A stretch of DNA of 64,000 nt from Blakeslea trispora. Its lineage: Eukaryota; Mucoromycota; Mucoromycetes; Mucorales; Choanephoraceae. Both the position numbers and the translations under genes were made by a program. The notes under the pieces are model-generated. The model searched no databases and was not told the origin of the DNA. It was given only the letters and a program-made list of their open reading frames with translations. Below are positions 57,275-64,000 of this stretch, piece after piece (within the stretch, counting starts at the first letter, position 1; every line of letters begins with the position of its first letter). The stretch is taken from assembly GCA_025331445.1 (NCBI GenBank), contig JAIWNE010000018.1:124001-188000 (forward strand), in the 5' to 3' direction.

Positions 57275-58921
57275 ATGGAAAAGAGTAGAAAACGAGACAA
57301 GATCTGGAAACTGATCTTCCCACACAAACGTAACCAACAGTCTGAGCAAAAGAAACGCTCTCAAGAACAAAGTAGCAAGATAACTTCACTGGCTACCTAT
57401 GCTGAACAACACTTTGATATCCAGCTCAGTTCGGATATTCTCGAAAACATTCTAGAGGGCAACGATTGGGACTCAAAGCGATCAGTAGCAGATTTGATAG
57501 ATTATGAAGAGGCCTCGCATGGTATCCTGATATCGCCCAAATTGGATCATGATCTAGCAGGTGCCGAGAATGATAAAGGCACTTCCTGTTACATTGACAG
57601 CCTGTTGTTTGCCATGTTTGTCTCTAACACAACCTTTGATCCTCTCTTGACTTACGATATTCCTATTGACCAAGACAACAAGATCAAGCTACAGACTCTG
57701 TTTCGGTTATTTGTCAATAAACTTCGAAAGGGTAGATTGATCAATGCAGATCATGTTCATTGGCTCAGAAAGGTCCTTCAGGAAGCAAACTGGAATGGTC
57801 AGGATGAAGCAGGTTATTGGACACAAGAAGATGCGAGTGAACTGTTTCTGTTTATTACCGAGACATTTGAGTTGCCCTACTTGCCGGTAAGTATAACAGA
57901 AAATACAAGTCTGTACGATGATTTTGCTTATGTTCATCTTGCCTAGTTTCAAATACGTCTCTTTCATGGTGCCAATAAAGATTCAGATGATGATCGTGTC
58001 ATGACCGACAGAACCTTATCACTTTCTATACCTGATGGCAATGACAAGACAGAAATCAAATTGGAAGACATTTTAGTGGATTATTTCTATAACAGCATCA
58101 TCACGGGCATACGTCGTGAAGTCAACCACGATGACGAACAAGACATTCACGAGAATGTTGCTGCCTCACCTACCGTTCAATCACTGATGGATGAAAAGCC
58201 CAATCTGGAACGATTGCTCATCCGAAGACCTAGCCATCTAGATCATCAACAGCAACAGGTGGCAGTAACAGCCTGGCAAGTGTTGGAACTCTTGCCATTT
58301 TACAGTGCAACCAATGAGCAGGGCGTATCTATCAGCAGTCAGCTCGGTGCCTCTTTTCCTGACACACACATGATCTTGCCTATCGTTTTGAAAAGGTATC
58401 GATATGATCATGCAGGGGGATCTCATAAGGTCAAGCGACGAGTGGAAATCCCATCGACAATCGATTTCAATCGATTTGTCAATCAAAATGTGGATGATCC
58501 AGTCTGTCCAACCTGTGGTCGTCTGGTCGACTGGACCCTGTGTCTCAAGAGTGCTGTTTGTCATAAAGGTGATTCTCCTCTGAGCGGTCATTACATTAGT
58601 TATGCGCGCAAGGCAGTAGAGGAAGAAGAGGGTTATTGTTGGCTCAGGTTGGATGATATGCAATCTGCACACCGTGTAGTTGAGCTGAAACAAGAAGATG
58701 CTACAGTAGATTCGGATTTAGCTGAAAATGCCTATATTTTGTTCTATGAGCTAGACAAGACATGCCATCATCAAAATCAGTCTTCCACAGATTCTTCCAT
58801 CTCGAGTGTTTCTTCTGCTGAGATCATGAAGCAGAAAGAAGGTTCTTCTTGTTTAGAAAAACCATCGAAAAAGAAAGAAAAGAAACAACATACACATCAT
58901 CATGCCTGCTGTGTCATGTAA
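57275..58921 (+). CDS. Ubiquitin carboxyl-terminal hydrolase with CaaX-like end
   Basis: USP-fold deubiquitinase of 528 residues from exons 57275-57886 and 57947-58921. The Cys box is GTSCYIDSLLFAMF (Cys105) and the His box SGHYISYAR, followed by CWLRLDD and ENAYILFYE. A CPTCGR pair lies between them. The basic N-terminus (KSRKRDKIWKLIF) could bind membranes or nucleic acid. The C-terminus has a Lys/His-rich stretch and ends CCVM, which fits a CaaX box with Met favouring farnesylation. The compact domain resembles the CYLD-like group of fungal USPs. Confidence 0.87.
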
Positions 58922-59440
58922 AACTTAGATCTTGTCTCTCTCTTATTTATTTCCACCCACCCCTCTATAATAAACCCTTTAATACCAGCCATATAATAAA
59001 CGCACTTTAATCATCTACAACATAAAAAGGGAGGATATGTTATGGCTTAGATGTTATCTATTTGTGCTTGGTAACATGTGATGTTGATTGACAAAAGACG
59101 ATCATCGTAATTTATATCGCTAGAAATATGCTTGCAAAATCATAACCCGTTGAGTTAGCCAAAATGTGAGGATACTACTGGACTCATTCTAGCCCTTTAT
59201 CTAGTGTCCAAGCCCTTTTTTTTATACTAAAATATTAAATTAGGAGTCTAAAATATTAAATTAGGAGTCTAAAAGGTTTGGTTTCTATTTTTGAAAATCC
59301 TGAATTTTTGCAAATCATTATATGTCATCTAATTAGCTTCTTTTGGATACTAGTGAATAAATAAATGAAGTTTGCAGGGCCACATTTTTCTTCTTTCCCT
59401 CTTTTCTTCTTTCTCTTTCTTTCGCCACTGACAAGAAAAT
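58922..59440. other. Intergenic with a 21-bp duplication
   Basis: AT-rich spacer. It contains one perfect tandem duplication (listed separately) and nothing else recognised. Confidence 0.45.
59229..59270 (+). repeat. Tandem duplication, 2 x 21 bp
   Basis: Two identical 21-bp units (AAAATATTAAATT then AGGAGTCT in each) lie side by side at 59229-59249 and 59250-59270. Confidence 0.95.
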
Positions 59441-61330
59441 ATGAGAAGCTGGAGAACATGCACTATCATAGCCCTTTTGCTATTCATCAGCTTAAATGTA
59501 TATTATTGGAGGTCTCTTCTATGCACCGACCCAAGGTTTTGTAATTTAGAAAATGTATATCTAACCATAAACTAGATGAAGCGATGATTGTTATAGCATA
59601 CTTATTCTCCTCTATCTAATAGTTGTCAAAAGAAGATCCTTCTTACCCTGAACAGCCCTTAGAAGAGCATCCAACACCTCCTCCTCCAATCCAAAACACA
59701 CCAGAGATTCCACAGCCTGTTCCTATTCCAGAAGCTCATCTGACACCACATTTTACAATCGATTCTCAGCCTCCATCAAAGCCTGAAACTCATTATCCAG
59801 GTAAGCGGGCCTTTTTCTTTCCATGACATTCGTTTAATCGTAGTCCTGTGATAGACACTGAAGATAAGTTCAGACAAGACCTGGACACAATCGCACCTAC
59901 TGCAGACAAAACAACCTATCGTCTAACTGAACAGGGACTCAAGTATGCTACACAGGGTGATTTGTGGCAATTTGGAATAGTAAGTTTATGCAAAAATAAA
60001 AAAGAAGGGTGGGAAACTCATGTAAAATGGATATTAGATTAATACCAAACCAGATGTGTTGGTTGTCACCAATACAAACTATCAAGATCTCAGTAACCAT
60101 TATCAACGAGAATTTAGAATTTATACACTCATGAAATGGATTCTACGTGTACATCGTCGTGACCCTGAACGACATACTCCACTTGTAATGGTGGATGCAG
60201 GTAACACAAAAGTCTCACTAGAAAAAAAAAAGGATTTTAAATTCATGTCTTTATTAGGCTCCAACCATGGTTTGTTTTCTCTAGTTGCAGGTGCTAGTGG
60301 GGCACATACAATTGCCTTTGAACCACAAACTCATTTACGAAGTAAAGAAGAGAGAGAGAAAGAAACCCACTCTTATTGACTTGAACTATTTTTAGGTATC
60401 ATTAATATGGCCGGTCGCTTAAATCAATTATCGGATAGAATTCGAGTACTTCCGTTCGCAGTACTCGATCAATTTAAAAAGTTGGCTATGGAAAAAGTGG
60501 AGATTAACGATGGTGGTATCGGAGGCCTTTCGTACGACAATCCTAATGCAATCATCACTACACAGACCATTCGATTGGACTCATTACCTTCATTTGATCG
60601 CCTTTTTCCAAAGTCAGACGCTATCAAGAAATCGCTTCAGATAGACCAAGCTCGCTCAACTGACAGATCTATCCTAGAGCTCAGAGATTTAGGCAGACCT
60701 TATGCTAAAGCCATCAATCAAGCTGTAGAAAGGGAAGATGACAAAGCCTTAAGGGAATCCCTCTTGTTCCGCCAACCCATCCATTTCCTCAAGATTGATG
60801 TAGAAGGATTTGAGTTGCCTGCTTTACGTTCTGCCGCGGCTCTCTTTGAAAATGGTCTAGTTGAAAACACTGTTTTGGAGTTTGGACCTCCCTCACGATG
60901 GGACGTGACTGTACCTGGAGCATCTCATTTGACACTTGAAGAGATCCGACAAAAGACACTTGCGGAAGCAAAAGAGATATTGCATCGTGCAGTGGATGAA
61001 TGGGATCTAGACATTCAACTCCTGCCTGCTGAAGGTTGGGAGAAAATGGTCAGATTTATGCTGGATCATGGTGTGGATGAGAGTGAAGGCGATGAAGGCA
61101 AGAACAAGGTCGTTCGCAAGTTATTTGCTTGGGACTTTGACAGTTTGCCTGATGATCATGATGAATTTGAGCAAGAGATCAAAGCTAAAGATTACCTTGT
61201 CACTGAGTTTATTCGTCTCCCACCTCATTTGATAGACGCCTATTTGGACAATTGTCAATCGATTGGTGAAATGTATTTATGGTTTACAAAAAAGAATTCT
61301 GCCAGTGTCACTTTGAAATCAGTCACTTAG
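59441..61330 (+). CDS. FkbM-family methyltransferase, membrane-anchored
   Basis: Protein of 532 residues from six exons: 59441-59554, 59623-59800, 59855-59979, 60038-60200, 60258-60341 and 60396-61330. Residues 7-23 (TIIALLLFISLNVYYW) form a signal anchor, then a Pro-rich stem, suggesting a Golgi or secretory type II protein. The SAM-binding region is VMVDAGSNHGLFSLVAGASGAHTIAFEP, followed by the FkbM signatures LDSLPSF and FLKIDVEGFELPALRSA with VLEFGPP. Substrate is unknown; in other organisms the family methylates sugars and secondary metabolites. Exon 1 uses the donor GTATAT. Confidence 0.85.
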
Positions 61331-61506
61331 TTTCTCTTAAAAAAAAAAAAGAATGTCAACTTTACATTAAAATAAAATGGCTATACTTTATTACTCAAAG
61401 GCGTAGCTTCTCTTATTATAATGAGGTATCATCTGCAAAAAAAAAAAAAAAAAGAGAGCAAAAAAAAAAACTGTGGATGGGCAAGTGTAAACAGTTAGAC
61501 TCAATT

Positions 61507-63660
61507 TTATATATGAGGTGTCACATTAGTTTCGCTTGCATGTTTCAACTGTTGAATTAAATCTTGTATGGTTTCTATAGAACATATGTAAGTCTCTGTA
61601 GTACAATACAAGGTAAGCTATACAAGTAGGCCATAGTTTCTGTTACCTTTGTATAGTGGTACATCATGTAGGTTAGATGGCAGTTTAGGTATGATAGTGT
61701 TGTGTGCAAGTGCTTCTGTTTTTGAAACAAAGTTTCCAACATCATCTTGCAAAATTTTTAAAAGTTTGCTTTTTTCTGTCTTGACAGATATCTAGAAAAA
61801 AAGTTGCTTTTCTTTTTAGTGAAAAGAAAAAAAAACCAGAAAGACAATGGGAGCGATTATACCTTTCCAGAGGTCAAGTAACCTGCTACATCCAACACCC
61901 ATGTATGATATCGTTTTATAAGCTGTAAAGTCAATTTCCAAAATCGATGTGATAGCGCATATAAAAACACTTGATCTGACCAACATCTTTCAATTGCCTC
62001 TATGACAGCTTTTGTGCCCATAAAACAAACACTGTCTTATGATCGCGTTAATCTTTGATAAATTACAAAAAGAAAAAAAAAAAGCTTTAGACTGTCCTCA
62101 CCTTTCGTTTTATGTTGTGTGAGACTCTGTTGAAAATCGCTCAAGAATGGCTCAATGTCCTTTATAATTTCTCGGAATCGAAGCTGAAAGTAGACTGGCA
62201 ACTGCCACTTCTTCATGAACTCTAGATAAATAGGATGATTCCGAAGGCTGAGCAATGATCTCCTAGAGCTACAAAGACCCTCTATCTCTGAAATAAAAGA
62301 TACTGTGGCTGTATAATTCTATTGTAATCCTTCATTTCAGTATCACTGCTTCCTTCTCTTTTTGTCGGTTCATGATATACCTTGTGAAAAAGATCAGTTT
62401 GCCCTGCAGCAAATATACTTTTACATTCCTTGCTAAGTCTCTCTGTTACTTCTAAGCATAAGGCATTGACCAAAACGTCATAATTTGATCCTTTCAATGT
62501 TCTATGCACAATGTTGAGTATAGGCTGTAGATCTGTAGAAGCGAAAGCCAAGATGCGCTGGTACATGATAGTAAGTGGATGGTCTTGATTGGACCTTGTA
62601 GAAGACTTTTTTTCCTCAATTGCTTTGGGTGTAATGATCTTTGCTAAACTTGGTCTTACAAACTCCTCTCGAATGATGTTTTCTGCTTTTGCTGTCTGAT
62701 TGATCAACACATAGGCTCTCAAGCATTGAATTAAAGACTGCTTTGTCGCCTTTGTAACCTCGCCTAAATGGATTTGTGAAAGTGCTGTTGATAATGTTTT
62801 TGATAGTTTCTGTTCAAGTGTATCTTTGATACGAGCAATTCGCCACTCATTTTCGGTCACAAAAGCCAAATGTTTCCCTCTTCGTACCAAGTGTTGCATC
62901 TGATTGTATTCAATTGCTACTCGTTCTATATGCTTGCTAGAACTACCGCAATGATGAGTTTTCTTTTTTTTTTACTTTCTTGTTCTATGGAACTTCGAAT
63001 TACCTCTCGCCTTCGGCCATCATTTCGTCCTGATTGTTTGTAGGTTTGACTGTATCCACATTGATGTCCAATAAATCTTCCACTTTTACCACTGATTCAT
63101 GAATACTGACAAGTAATTTCAAAATAGCCTTAAAATAAAAGATTTAGTTCCTGATCATATGTATTTGTATACAAGCTTACCTTTTGATCACGAAGCTGAG
63201 CTCGAGTATGTAACTTTTCTTGTAATGATTGAATTACATTTTGAAATTGACCTCTTACTTGCTATAAAAAAAATTGGTCTATACTTGATTCTTTCCCCTT
63301 ATCCAATAGATACTTTACTTGAACCTGTACTTCAATATTCGTCAAAGGAGTTTTTAGTTGACTAATCTCTTTATCTACACCTTTCAGATTGGTAGATAGA
63401 TTGATGAAATCTTGATAGTCTCGGTTTATAAGCTCTACAAGCTCGCTTTTAAGCAATTTCAGATGGTTGTTTAATTCTACCTTCATGCGCTCTAGTCCCA
63501 GGTGTCGTCTGCTGGAGAGAAACGCGTCTGGGTCAAACTGGCTTGCTGTAAAAGCCGAGCGCTCAACAGCATGATTAGGAAGAGGCTGAATGGAGTCAAA
63601 AAGCTGTTGGTTGTCGTCTTCATCGTCGCTAAAGTTAAAAACGCTTTTTCTTCTCTCCAT
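61507..63660 (-). CDS. COG2: Conserved oligomeric Golgi complex subunit 2
   Basis: Tethering-complex subunit for retrograde transport within the Golgi. Eight exons on the minus strand: 63319-63660, 63181-63261, 63004-63128, 62347-62936, 62102-62287, 61863-62035, 61647-61791 and 61507-61574, giving 569 residues. The N-terminus has FDPDAFLSSRRH and a long coiled coil (LNNHLKLLKSELVELINRDYQDFINLSTNLKGVD), the COG2 hallmark. The C-terminal part includes PIYLEFMKKWQLPVYFQLRFREI and ERCWSDQVFLYALSHRFWKL. The exon 4/5 junction (donor GTGATA) was chosen to keep the frame and is the least certain. Human COG2 is longer (about 740). Confidence 0.87.
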
Positions 63661-64000
63661 ATTTCAAGCTAGTTGCAAAGAAAAGAACAACTGTTATAGC
63701 CGTTCTAATACCCAAGGGCGGTTATTTTCTGGGGAAAAGGTTCTCCAAAACGAGAGAGGAGGTTATCATATCAGCACCTATTTTAAATCTCAGTAACATT
63801 ACAGGTAAACTCTGATACGGGGATTTAATGATATGGTTTGCCTTGCATTTTTGTCAGACTTATTGAAATTGGCTTTTTGCGTATTGAGAATAAATCAATG
63901 GCGCACTTTCCAATAGTGTTTTATTCTAGTATCCCTTCTACAAGTGGATATCAAGAGGAAACAATATTGGCAAATGCAGCATTGATTTTTTTATGAGAGG
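63661..64000. other. Window edge, possible divergent gene start
   Basis: Divergent from COG2. A + strand ATG at 63898 opens 33 codons (MAHFPIVFYSSIP) to a stop near 63996. It could be the first exon of a gene running off the window, but no splice donor or family could be confirmed. Confidence 0.2.

Noticed and set aside
58238..58693. Minus-strand frame of 151 codons across the ubiquitin hydrolase
   Set aside because: It is opposite the USP His-box exon and has no recognisable domain.
1..64000. CRISPR arrays, operons, prophage or bacterial defence islands
   Set aside because: The window is intron-rich nuclear fungal DNA; no regularly spaced repeats or bacterial gene organisation were seen.

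Overview
This window is nuclear DNA from a fungus, most likely an early-diverging Mucoromycota (Mucorales-like) species. The supporting signs are AT-rich intergenic DNA full of T/A homopolymers, many short GT-AG introns (about 45-140 nt, with a few longer), T-rich leaders before start codons, and fungal-type genes such as Pfa4-, Rsc7-, Nha1-, RTA1- and Pop3-like proteins. Coding regions were rebuilt by hand, joining exons by splice signals, reading frame and family similarity. No alignment was run, so family names rest on recognised motifs.

Layout. 1-1.3 kb: window edge with a doubtful gene end. 1.27-1.59 kb: an RNase P RNA gene, recognised by CR-I, CR-V and a closing helix. 1.7-5.2 kb: DHHC palmitoyltransferase, Ubc7-type E2 and, convergent with it, an Rsc7/Swp82-like remodeller subunit. 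6.1-7.0 kb: an S27a ribosomal protein fused to a strongly diverged ubiquitin-like domain, tail to tail with PET117. 8.2-11.2 kb: three + strand genes, an HIBCH/Ehd3-like protein, Dph4-like and a GGQ-domain mitochondrial release-factor-like protein. 12.4-13.9 kb: an unrecognised serine-rich protein. 16.4-24.7 kb: RPS8, symplekin, Rho GTPase, Pop3 (the protein partner of RNase P) and an alpha/beta hydrolase.

24.9-27.5 kb is a mobile-element graveyard: a decayed Tc1/mariner element, an LTR-like segment and one copy of a dispersed repeat whose other copy lies at 5.5 kb. 27.5-30.5 kb: EF-1alpha carrying a single-base frameshift, and an RGG-rich nuclear protein. 31.5-36.4 kb: an RTA1-like membrane protein and a 14-exon Srs2/UvrD helicase with an SQ repeat. 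38.3-45.4 kb: a WWE-like protein, a short-chain dehydrogenase and an Nha1-type Na+/H+ antiporter. 46.8-47.4 kb: a second decayed DDE transposase. 49.3-63.7 kb: forkhead factor, 2OG-Fe(II) dioxygenase, bHLH factor, ubiquitin hydrolase with a CaaX-like end, FkbM methyltransferase and COG2.

Most genes are housekeeping and no co-regulated cluster is evident. I did not find a clear new multi-gene system. The most interesting items are the degenerate ubiquitin moiety on S27a, the frameshifted EF-1alpha copy, the CaaX-ended deubiquitinase, the bHLH factor with repeated RRxS sites, the substituted active-site loops in the HIBCH-like protein and the two-copy dispersed repeat.
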